A DNA stretch of 64,000 nt from Saitoella complicata NRRL Y-17804. Lineage: Eukaryota > Ascomycota > Saitoellomycetes > Saitoellales > Saitoellaceae. Positions 15,223 through 25,800 of this stretch are shown one piece after another. Made by a program: the position numbers and the translations under genes. Numbering within the stretch: the first letter of the stretch is position 1; the number at the start of each line of letters is the position of its first letter. Under the pieces are notes generated by a model, which had not been told where the DNA came from, searched no databases, and was given only the letters and a program-made list of their open reading frames with translations. The stretch is taken from positions 288,163 to 352,162 of the forward strand of contig NW_017567008.1 in NCBI RefSeq assembly GCF_001661265.1. Direction: 5' to 3'.

Positions 15223-15390
15223 TGTAATTTGCATGATCACTGTTCTGTAATTTACCTGCTACCTGGTCTTGGTTTACAAACTGAGTAGCCTGTAAGTTAC
15301 ATGTCCATTTACATGACTGTTAGCAGACTGATTACGTGCTATTTGAGAACATAATGTGTCACTTTGTAGGGTAAATCAGCTGTAAATAAA
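15223..15390. repeat. Degenerate TGTAAWTTAC repeats
   Basis: Related decamers occur at 15223 (TGTAATTTGC), 15246 (TGTAATTTAC) and 15291 (TGTAAGTTAC), an inverted TTTACATG at 15308, and CTGTAAATAAAT near 15380. The clustered palindromic-like motif resembles subterminal repeats of a DNA transposon, different from the GTGGAAAC array. Confidence 0.4.
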
Positions 15391-16649
15391 TGGCCCTATG
15401 ACTCGAAATGTTAGCGCAAGCTCAGTCTTGTACAAGAAGATCTCATTCATACCTGTTCTTGCTTGAACTTTGCTGCTCAGGAGTACATTTAGGGACTTAA
15501 GGGTTTGCGGAATTTCCAAAGAGGTGGGGTTTTCTAGTTTATAAATACACTTTCCTGCACAGCGAAAACACAGCCATGCACTATACCATAACAGTCAACG
15601 GTCATGTATGTTGATTATGCTACAAGGTCAATGTTCAGCAATCCTTGCCTAATCCAGGATTTTGACTTGCATTACGCATTTTGTTAGGAGTAAATGGGTT
15701 TAAATTAAGCCTGGCAACTCGCGTCATAGGGCGGGATTTTGGTACTCGAAAATCCCATATGCATGAACATATTATTGGAAGAGCAGAGACATGTGTACAT
15801 GGGCCGTTATCACACATATGTATATACGAAGGAACGAGGTCAAAACCGGCTTATTGCAGAGGATATCGAGCAATTCCAATCTGCAGCATCTACACAGCAG
15901 CAGTGATCACGCTCACCTACCATAGTCGCCGCAGTTGTAATTAGGTTCCAGCTGATGCCCGGGCTCATTCACGCTCCTTCGAAACAAGGTGAAGGTGCCC
16001 AGTTCAATTGCGGAGGAGGGTCCTGGATCGTGACAAAGTAAAGCAAGCTTGTGCAGTGGATGTGCTTGCAATTGGTTCAAAATCAATCAATGGAATGATG
16101 GTTGAGGGAAGGGTGCTTGACCAAGGGGTGCGTACAGGATCTGAGAGGCGTGCACACGAGGGGCAGGGCATACAGTCGGTGGATCAAGGCTGCATGACAT
16201 ACATACTACTACTACAACCGATATACCCCTTTACCCTGACTTCTTGTGCTCATGGATCTTCATGGGATATAGCCTCGCAACAAATTCACCTCACCCAAGC
16301 TGTCATTTTCTGAGAATCATTCTCAAACTCTATTCACACAATCTCTCTATGATACGTGAACGCAACCATCCCGACACACGTGAGGTTTTTGGGATTCTCG
16401 TGAAAAAATCGAAGAAAACGTCTGAGCCAGCTGGGACGCCCGAAAATATGACTATCAATTCCAGACATTTGATATGGATACTGGAGATTGGAATTGTAGA
16501 CCAAAATCACGCTGGTCCACTGACACATACCACACGTGCAGGTTCGTTCGTGGACACGCCTCATTGTAGAAAGCGAGCGTCCCTATGAAAATGAAAATTC
16601 TGAATTAGTTAACTCAAATCTGGGAAAGTGCGCCCATAATTCCCAACGC

Positions 16650-16990
16650 GAGATCGTGGATTCCACTGGGATCAGTCATGGATTATAATCCGGGCAGAAA
16701 TATCAGACAAAATCATATCTTACGATCCTTGATATATCCACGGATTAAGCCAGAAAAATCTTATGGACCATAAACCCTGGCTGGCTTTTTCCATGGATTT
16801 AGCGTCAAGGATTGTGAACCACATCACGGTTAGGACTCACAATCCAGATTCCCGTCATGGATCACGAACCCGATTTTCGTCCTCTGTATGTTCCTCAACA
16901 CGAACACAGTCATGGATTAAGCCGTACGTGAGCATGGGTTATGCCCAAAGTTGTCAAGGATTATGTGGAATCAAACTGTGGAATCATCAA
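16650..16990. repeat. Cluster of TCATGGATTA-like motifs
   Basis: Exact TCATGGATTA at 16676-16685 and 16910-16919, with variants such as CCACGGATTAAG (about 16739), CCATGGATTTA (about 16790), GTCATGGATCACG (about 16855) and CAAGGATTATG (about 16960). The motif also makes the hairpin at 12478-12511, 4.1 kb away on the other side of the transposase fragment. Confidence 0.55.
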
Positions 16991-17327
16991 AGGTTAAGCC
17001 GTTATTTTTCAAGCAATGCGTCCAGGATCGATATCAGTAATAAATTGGTGATCCTTGATTTTCATATACGTAGGGATTTTGCCATACAGAGGCCATTATA
17101 TCTAACTCCGCTAATGACTAAACCTCCGCCGAACGAATTGGCTAACATTCTGCACAAACGTGGTTATGAATTCTCTAATTATGAATCGCTAGGACAGACA
17201 CCGACAACCTGGTATAACCCAAACTTTCATGCACACGGCCAAATATGCAACCAAATCATGCAAAGCCCACAACCCCATACATAACTCAAAGATAACGCCG
17301 AAAATACCGTCCAATTGCCGACATCGA

Positions 17328-19654
17328 CTACCGCAATGCGTGCATGCTCAACTGTTCGAAGAAGGGACCGACATCTGGATCACGGTCAGTATTCACAAAG
17401 TGGCGCTGTGTAAATGTGGCTTACCTTCTCTTCTCACTTCGACAACGCTGGCTTCGAAACCCTTCAGTCGGCTGCGCGCTGCATTGGACTGAGATACCTC
17501 GTGGAACGCGTTGCCAAATTTGTTCTGTCGTGCACCAACTGGAGAATTTGGGGCTACAGTGTCAGTTCCAACAACCAGGAAACTGTCCGTCGCTTCGTTG
17601 AGAAGGGCGATGACGAAAGGAAGAGTGTTGACACGCCCATGTTCCTTCTCCTGCTCGTTGATCGCTTCGGCCACCCAAAGCGCAAGCTTCGTCAACGCGC
17701 CCGGATGACCCAAGATCAAGACATCAGGGCCTTCCCTGACAACAGCCATGCGAAAGGACTGCAGGCGCTTGATCCCACGCTTATCAATGATTGAAGTACC
17801 AGTGCGGACAATTGCACGCTGTAAATCCATTGCAGTGGTCAAAGCTTTTCGCAGGGCATCAACACTGGAAGTCACATATGTTAGCTTGATCATCACACAC
17901 CGACAAGGTTCGTGTGTACATACCTGCTTAGTGCATCCCAAGCATCCCAAAAGTGCTGAATCCAGCTATCTTCTTGGGCCGCCTCTTCCTCGTCTCGTTT
18001 CTCCGTGGGGTTATTCGACGCATTCTCGTTGTGCTTGGGTCCTCCATTTGCCAGTGGATTCTTTACACCTCCCTTTCCAGCTTCGAGAAGGGCACTTAGA
18101 GCGTACGCGGCATCACTGGCACTTAAGGTGCACTTATATCCCCATTCTCGGACGAAACTAGGATATTCGACATCATCCAAGCCATACACCGGACTAACTT
18201 TCTGCAAAGTATCCTTTAGGGCACGCTTCAGATCAACATCCATGTGCGTGTAGGTCTGCCTACATTGCTGTAGTGAAAATCCCATTTTCGCAAGCATCTT
18301 GTGAAAACGTCGGATTCCCGTCTCATCCCAAATTTGCAACCGGGTAGCGAGATACGGTGAATGGAGCATTGCATCATAAAGCGACCAGTGCCGCACCATC
18401 ATGAACCGGAACTCTTGTTCCGTTCGAATAGATGTATCACTTGCAGACTTTTTCGATCCCAATCGACTTCGCAAACTATGGCTCAGATTAGGAGGGTTCA
18501 AGCGTTGTACTTCATCCCTGTAATGAAGGTAGTACTGATCGTACTGCTCATCGCTTTTCACACGACCGTGCGTTTGCTGGTACGCCAGAGCGACAATTCC
18601 GCACCACAGCATCTCGTTGTCTTCACGTCCAAGATCTGACGCCATAGAAAATACTAATGCGGCAGCGCCCTCGCCGAACCACGATCCTCTGCCATAGTAT
18701 TCATTGACCCTTGTGAGGTTTTTGCGGTACACTCGCCGCAGCTCTTTCCGGGGATTACCGGTCTTTTTCTGAGGTGTCGCAGGCGCTGATGTTGTCGGAG
18801 ACGTCTTGCGTCGCTGACGAGGGGGTTCTGCAGAGTCAGATTCATCGGCTGGATCATCCTCGTCCTGGTCCGAGTCTGCCGAAGGGGATTTTCGCTTGCC
18901 ATTTGATGACATAGGTTCCTCCTCCTCATCTGCTCCGTTGTCTCCGCCATTGTCGCGGTCGTCGTCATCTTCGCTGTCCTCCTCATCTTCATCGTCCGTA
19001 TCGCTCAACTCTCCATTCTCACCAAGCAGGCCTTCCTTCTCCATATCAAATAAGGCCTGCATGGCCTTCTTCTCACTGCCCAATTCAGCCACTTCTCCAT
19101 CGTCAAACACTTTGATGTTATCGTGTTCACCAAATAAGTTTGCAAGATTGTACGGACGATGAGAGTCAATGACGTACACAACCACATCGGGTCTGACAGG
19201 AAAGAGATCGCACAAGTCCATGGTATTACCGAAGCCCAGCATGAAGATATACCGTAGCTATGTCGCAAATGAGTATGTGGTTGAAGCCAGAGAAGGAAGA
19301 CCTTACATCAATATTGTTCTCGATTAGCCTTTCCCGTGCAACGCTTAGATCGTCCCATCCTGTTACCGGATGAATCTCATGGGGGATATAATCTGCTTTG
19401 AGCATGCCCTGCGCTACACGTCAGCAAAAAGGCCCTCAAAAGTACACGTCAAAGCCGTAACACGAGAGCTCGCATGCGTCTCTCATGTCCTGGATACCCT
19501 GAGCACCACAAACACGTACCGATAGCATCTTGCAGGCGCACAACGCGTCCGCATCCAGAGAGACGAACAGCAAGACCGGACATGATCCCGAGATGGAAAC
19601 CGATTTGATCTTCTGGTACGCGTTGCCAAAGTCCCCGCGTGTGATGAAGCCCAT
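17328..19654 (-). CDS. CDC45: DNA replication initiation factor Cdc45
   Basis: Core subunit of the CMG replicative helicase with Mcm2-7 and GINS. Five exons: 19654-19520, 19408-19307, 19257-17924, 17864-17425 and 17374-17328, giving 685 residues. The first intron is unusually long here (111 bases); the others are 49, 59 and 50. Family landmarks in order: VSLDADALCACKML near the N-terminus (the remnant DHH-phosphoesterase motif), VVVYVIDSHRPYNLANLF, a long Asp/Glu-rich low-complexity insert followed by a basic patch (about residues 145-220), the helical middle domain, and the C-terminal DVLILGHPGALTKLALW through KFGNAFHEV to FEASVVEVRRED. The last exon adds VGPFFEQLSMHALR. The Asp/Glu insert is a known feature of Cdc45 and is probably a disordered interaction segment. 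The start at 19654 is the only good ATG before the conserved core. Confidence 0.93.
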
Positions 19655-20030
19655 GTAAGTTCGCTCCTACCGGGGTATACTGCTCAAGGACTGCTGCTGT
19701 GTATGTCGAGACCTGATGGCAGCTATTGCATGAAGAGACAGAGGTACTGTGGTTGACAAATGAAGAAGGCGAAGGGTGAAATATGCTAATTGAATGCGAT
19801 GCTGATGCTGAATGACTGTTCCCTGCTCTGTTCTTGGTATGCTTATATGGGACGTCGCGTGTTTGCTGTGGAGCTGCAAGCTGCGCGACGACGACACGCC
19901 TCGCTGCAACTTCATGACCAACTTAATTCGTCGACATCGAGTTCAAAGGAATGCAAGGATCGAGGATCGTGAAGACAGTGGAAAATTCATAGCATACAAA
20001 TTCCGATACCGAGATATATTCGTCTTACTG
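19655..20030. other. Intergenic, CDC45 5' side / SEC18 3' side
   Basis: A 376-base spacer between two minus-strand genes, holding the SEC18 3' end and the CDC45 promoter. I see no gene and no clear regulatory motif. Confidence 0.3.
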
Positions 20031-22619
20031 TTACATACGTCCTGCCTGGGCAATTGCTTTGCTCGTCAACTCGACGAACCTGCCCGGCGCATCCTCATCT
20101 TGTCTCGCCGTCTCAATCATCGTCAAAATTCTCTTGATGCCAACACCAACGTGATTCGAGCCCGTAAGACCCTCCAACTCCTGCGTGATACCACGGACCT
20201 CAGCCTCAGAGAAGGCATCCGTCGTTTTCAGTACATGGGCAAGCTCCTCCTCCGTGTTCACGGTGGGAACAGGAAGATCAGAGTCGAAACAGGACAGGAG
20301 GTCCATCTGCTGAAGGACAGACCTCTCAGTGGTCGTAGCAAGGATGAGGAGTCGACGTCCCTATATACGCAATTAGCCAGATACTTCACCGTTACGGAAT
20401 TGAATCTTACCTTCGGCGGCTGCTTCCTTAGCAACACCATCAACGCCTGCAGGACAGCGTTTGAGAATCTTGGGCCAATGGGGACCCAATCCAGCAGACG
20501 TTCGATGTTATCCACAACTACCACACTCAGCGGGCTCTTGTACGAGTCGTTGAAGACCTTGTTAATTGCGGCCACCTTTGAAGCTTCGGTGTAACCAATC
20601 ATACTTTCAGGAGAAATGAGCTTCACGAAAGGAAATTCGGAAGCCATGGCGATACTAGCCGCCAACGCTGTCTTTCCGGAGCCAGAAGGACCGTGCATCA
20701 ACACACTCACAAGTGGCGTGCGCTCTGATTGACGGACCTGCTGAATGAACAGACGACCCTCCTGAAGGATGTTCTCGATGCCTGAAGAGAAGGAGACAAT
20801 GCCGTTTTGGATGCAGGTGGCAAGTTCCTCCTCGGAAACACCGAAAGCCGGCTTGACTTCCTCAAGGGCATGCATGAAATCATCCCTCGTCACCTTCATG
20901 TTCTCAATATCCTCAGACACACCCGCCATTGTTCCCACCTTAACATGGCGGTTGAAAGCAAAGGAAGAGGCACTCTTCACCAAACCACTAATATCAGCAC
21001 CAGTGAAGTTCTTGGTAAGCGAGGCTAACTCCTCGATGTCAACGTCAGGTGCCATGATGTGGTTATCACGCATCTTGGCCGTGTGAATTTTCAAAATCTG
21101 AACGCGCCCGCTCTCGTCAGGCAATGAGATTTCCATATGCACCTCAAGACGACCAGCACGGAGCAACGCCTCGTCAATCATGTCCATTCGGTTGGTCATA
21201 CCAATGATGAGGATGTTGTTCAACTGATCAACACCGTCCATCTTAGCAAGGAGCTGGTTTACCACAGAGTCACCGACACCAGTTCCGTCGTTCTTGCTTC
21301 CACGCTGCTTACAGATAGCATCCAATTCATCGAAGATGATGATGTGAAGACCAGACTCATCGCCCTTCTCCTTCTGCTCCTTCTCAGCATCCGCGAACAG
21401 CTTACGGATGTTCTCTTCGGATTGTCCAACAAACTTGTTCAAGATCTCAGGTCCGTTCACGATCTTAGGCTCACGCGCGTTGAGCATCTTTCCGATCTGC
21501 CGTGCCATCAAAGTCTTACCAGTACCGGGTGGGCCGTAGAGCAAAAGACCCTTGACGTGCTGGATACCAAGCTTCTCGACCAATCCTGGTGGAAAGATAC
21601 GCGACGCGAATGCACGACGGAAGATTGCACCGAATTCCATGTCGAGACCTCCGATACCCATGTCCTCGAACTTGAAGTCAGGAGCGATAATAGCATTAGC
21701 AGCTGGACGCTTCGACGAGGGCTTGAGGCGGACCGATGAATCGGGAGCCTTGTAGAAATTGATGATCGTCTGAGGCGTGAGAACACCACGAGCGCGCGGG
21801 TCGCTATGGACTGCCGCATCTGTAGTAGCCTTTTCGTTCATGGCGAGATTCACAAGCTGAACAGACTTCACATGACAGCGGAATTGAATGGCTTTGTAGT
21901 CAATTACTAGACGCTGGCCGGGAGCAAAGATCTGCTGTTGGTAGTTCTGTGCAATCCTGTTAGCATACATCCCGTACCCAATCACCCTTACGACATACCC
22001 TTGTAAACAATTGTGCCATATCCTCTGGGTCCAGCATTTGATCAGTACCCTTGTTGGGCCGCATGAAGCTAAGCTCCACATCAAGAGTACCGAGGTATAC
22101 TGCATCACCACGAGCAAACGGATCGTAAGATGCAACAGTGACCTCCTGGTTCAATGACCAAGCCGCCCACTCACGCTGAAGGAAAGAAGCTCCGAGGGTC
22201 CCTGGTGCCACAGCAGGAACGGCTCTGAACACAAGATCATTAGCATGTATGCCATCAGAAGGCAGTTCAGCAACTCACTGTGCAGCCAAAACGTATTGAT
22301 CGTCAATGATGATATGACCCACGTCCGGTGGGAAGTCGCTCGGTGATACCGCGATGACGTTCATGATAGCCATCTCATCTGAAGGGATCTTGTTGACGCG
22401 GAGAACTCTACTCGAGAAACCTGAACCCTGCTGGGATCGCTGTGGAGGAGGAGGAACATCCCTGTACTGCTTGGGCGGAGGAGGAACACCTCGAGGAGCT
22501 TGCTGCTGCTGCGGAGCACCTCGCCGCGGATCGAACAGCCCTGCACGCGGATCCACGGGGGTATATGCGTTGTTGCTGGTGGGGGTAGGCGACGCGAAAG
22601 CGTTTCTGAAGCGATCCAT
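20031..22619 (-). CDS. SEC18: NSF-type AAA ATPase Sec18
   Basis: Disassembles SNARE complexes with alpha-SNAP (Sec17) after membrane fusion throughout the secretory and vacuolar pathways. Four exons: 22619-22279, 22224-21999, 21946-20411 and 20360-20031; total 810 residues. The first about 50 residues are a Pro/Gln-rich extension ahead of the N-domain that binds SNAP-SNARE. The D1 ATPase has Walker A GPPGTGKT, Walker B IIIFDELDAIC, and the NRMDMIDEALLRAGRLE second region of homology. D2 has GPSGSGKT and a Walker B-like VVVVDNIERLLD, as expected for the mainly structural D2 of NSF. The second intron uses the acceptor GCACAG, chosen because it restores the conserved NYQQQIFAPGQRL frame; a CAG ten bases upstream does not. 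It is divergent from the histidine kinase gene, with 221 bases between the two ATGs. Confidence 0.95.
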
Positions 22620-22840
22620 TGGTATTGTTTTGATGTGAGGTTACGGAGGTCGGACAGATGGAAAGCATGTAACCCTAACGTGGCGTGGGTGTGTACAGTA
22701 GCGACGCGCACTGTGATGACATCCCGGCGCAGCACGCCACACCGTCTGCAACGGACATCGAGTGGAGCGTACGTACGTGTGAGGAGGAGCAGCGACCCCC
22801 GGCGGGATTATTCAGCGTGGCCAGGCCAGCAGCAGCACCG
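22620..22840. promoter_or_regulatory. Shared divergent promoter, SEC18 / histidine kinase
   Basis: 221 bases separate the two start codons, so both promoters and 5' leaders must share this interval. No defined motif is recognised. Confidence 0.45.
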
Positions 22841-25800
22841 ATGCCAGACAAGAAACCACCAGATCTCACCCAGCTCAAGGACGCTGTGAACGCCCACCTC
22901 ATGAGGGCTCAGACCACGATACGCAAAAAGTCGCGCCTCTCAGAGACAATGACCGCCGCCGCCGTCTCCCACAACACCACGCCGGACTCCCTGGGCTCCA
23001 TCTCGTCACTGTCGTCAAACAACTCCACCTCCTACCCTTTCCCGTACACAGCTACACCAACACAACAGCCCAAAAGCGAGACGCCAACACCACGAGGTGC
23101 TCCTAACGGCTTTCCCGGTCCGACAAACCAACATGGTAACCCACTTTTCCCAGCACCAAATATTTACGATCTTACACTACGACTCAACTCGGCCATCGGT
23201 ATCGAGTTGTTTTGGAAGAGTGTTGTGGATATACTGGTGGAAAATTACTGTGCGGAGCGTGTGACGCTGGCCATCCCTAACGATCTGACAGACGTAGAAA
23301 ACGTACCCTGGGGTCTCAAGGCGACTTACGATGGAGCAACAGACTTTGCTGCACCAACATCAGGGGGCGGTGCGACGTCGACGTCACCTCCACAAGGTGT
23401 ACCATCAGAAGCAAATATTATGGATCCCTCGGTGCCATTTGAGAATGAACCGGATGATGACACTACGCCGACAACAGGAATGCCTGACCAGTCACGACCG
23501 CCTCTTCCAAACAGATCGCGTGGACCGTCCGTCAATTTACCAACTGGTATGCGTGGAAAAGTACATCGTGCACTGCTTCCTCTGGAAGACGGCGACGAGC
23601 CTCTGATCGACAACATTGGTGTCGCACGCGTCATCGAGCGTGGACGGCCGGTTGTGCTATCACGAGAGTACAGAGATATTAATACCTTCCTCGAGCGAGG
23701 TCAAGGACAGACGACTTCTCCAGCGCATATCGAGCTCAAGCAGGACCAGTTGAAGCAGAGACAAGAACGCATCGCAAGCAAAGCGGCAGAAAAGGATGCT
23801 AACAAAGGTACTCCTCAAAAGCCGCTGCGAAACCCCATGGAGGAGTATTTCAGCGAAAAGCCGACCTCAGCACGAAAGAATGTCATGGCTTCGCTAAGTA
23901 GCCACCTTCACCAGCCGTTCCCTCCGCAGAGAAGTGCGAGCTATGAAGAGTATGAGCAGGCTATGCTCTCGCCTTGGTCTTCGTCACCTGCGCCATCACC
24001 TGCAGTGCACACTGACAGCAATCGCAACCCCTTCTTCGAAAGCCCCATGGTCGAGGAAGAAGCTTTCTGTCCGTCAGAGTTGAGTCCGGTGTACACTCCC
24101 TACGAGCAGGTCTACACCATCGGCATGGAAAGTGCGCATTCAGTTATTCACGTCCCCCTCATCCACCCAACCTCCGCCAAACCCGTCAGTGGCGCAAGCG
24201 GTACCGTCCCGATCGGTATCCTCAGTTTCCTGTCAAAAGTCATCCCTTACCCTCAGAACCTCGTCGACTCACTCGACAGCTTTGCGCCTTTGATTGCAAC
24301 GAGTTTGAGTCAGGCTTTGAGCCACTCGAATATCTTGCACCAGCTTGCTTATGCTCCTCGTCAGCCATCTCAGTCGACGAGTGGTAGTTCGCCGGCGGCA
24401 TCACGGGCAAGGAGCTATAGTCGAACGGATTCGTTGGATAGCTCGCCTGCATTGGCCAGCAGCCCGTCGTTCTCGAGTTCGAGCTCGGTTGGTGAGCGTG
24501 CGTCGTGGGAGGGAATGGCTGGTATTGCAGCGGGCATGCTCAGTCCCAATGTCGCCATGTTGGGAACGCCGCTGAGTGCCGGTGAGGTCTCTGGTGACTC
24601 GTACTTCTCTAGAGTTCGGAGACCAGTCGCTGTACGAGCACCTGCTAGTTCGAGTTCAGTCCTATCTTCAGCTGCGTCCAACGCTGGTGATCTGAATGTT
24701 CCCGTGGCAAGCGGAAGCAGCAGAGGCAGTGCGAGCAGCGATGATCTTCCTACTCCGAAGCTCTCTGACAAGAAAATGGAGGATGTCAAAGAGGATGGGA
24801 ATGGACAGGAAGAGCAGGAAACGTCACCGGGAAGGAGGGTGGCGAGTGCTACATCGAGGAGGAGAAAGGCAAGGAGACCAGCGTCGTTGTTGCATTCACA
24901 TGGTGCAAGCACTTCGGCAACTTTGTCGGGCGGCTTTGGAAGTGGCAGCGTTCCTGCAGAGAGACCGGTTCACAACGGAGGAAGGCGCTCGATGTCTACC
25001 GGTTCTTCATCTTCTGGTCGCGGCGAGATGCCCGTGCCGAGCGCACGTCTGCTCAAGGTCATCGTGGATTCTATCCCCGTGCATGTCTTTACTGCCAGTC
25101 CACAAACTGGCAAAATTACCTGGATAAATGCGCGGTCTCTTGCATACCGTGGACAAACCGCAGGAGAGGTAATGAAAGACTTCTGGGGCGCATTGCACCC
25201 CGATGATCGGGATTCGTATGTCAGTGGATGGAAGGAGGCGATTGCGAAGGGAGTCGGTCATGCTAGGCAGGTACGAATGAGGCGATTCGATGGTGTCTAC
25301 CGATGGTTCATGACCCGTGCTGTTCCCCTCCGTGACTCGCGAGGTGCGGTTGTTCACTGGTTTGGCACGTCTATGGACATCCACGAGCAAAAGCTGGCCG
25401 AGCAGGATGCAGCACGACAAGCGGAGACTGCGGCGAGTGAAGGAAAGTACCGCAGTTTGGCTGAAGCTAGTCCTCAGATCGTATTCGCTGCTACTCCATC
25501 TCAGGGTATCACTTATGCGAACACGCAGTGGTTCAGGTATACCGGAGGTTCTTTCGAGGCTACGGTTCGATTGGGATTCATCTCATTCGTGCATCCAGAC
25601 GATCGCCTCAAATGTGCCTTGCCGGCTGGAGTGTGTCCTACGAAAGATGCGCCTTTCTCTAGTGAGTTACGCTTGAGAAAGCACGACGGCGAATACAGGT
25701 GGCACCTCATCAAGTGCGTCTGCGTCGAGGGTTCCTCGGGCAATGGCGAAGACGACTTGTGGTTCGGGACATGTACCGACATCAACGATCACAAGTTGCT

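Larger units (their letters stand above)
14769..17327. other. Gene-poor, repeat-containing region right of the transposase fragment
   Basis: About 2.5 kb without a supportable gene. 14822-14989 is an open stretch with no ATG of its own encoding an acidic tail (ETDGYPENLFEEEELEDELE) that ends in TGA after HRSFRE; it could be a remnant last exon. 15223-15390 has several degenerate TGTAAATTAC-like repeats. 16.67-16.99 kb has many TCATGGATTA-like motifs. The longest frame (16763-17284) runs through those repeats and has no family features. I read the segment as degraded transposon sequence. Confidence 0.5.

Noticed and set aside
16763-17284. 173-codon plus-strand frame in the repeat-rich island
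   Set aside because: It runs through the TCATGGATTA repeats and has no conserved features, so a chance frame is more likely than a gene.
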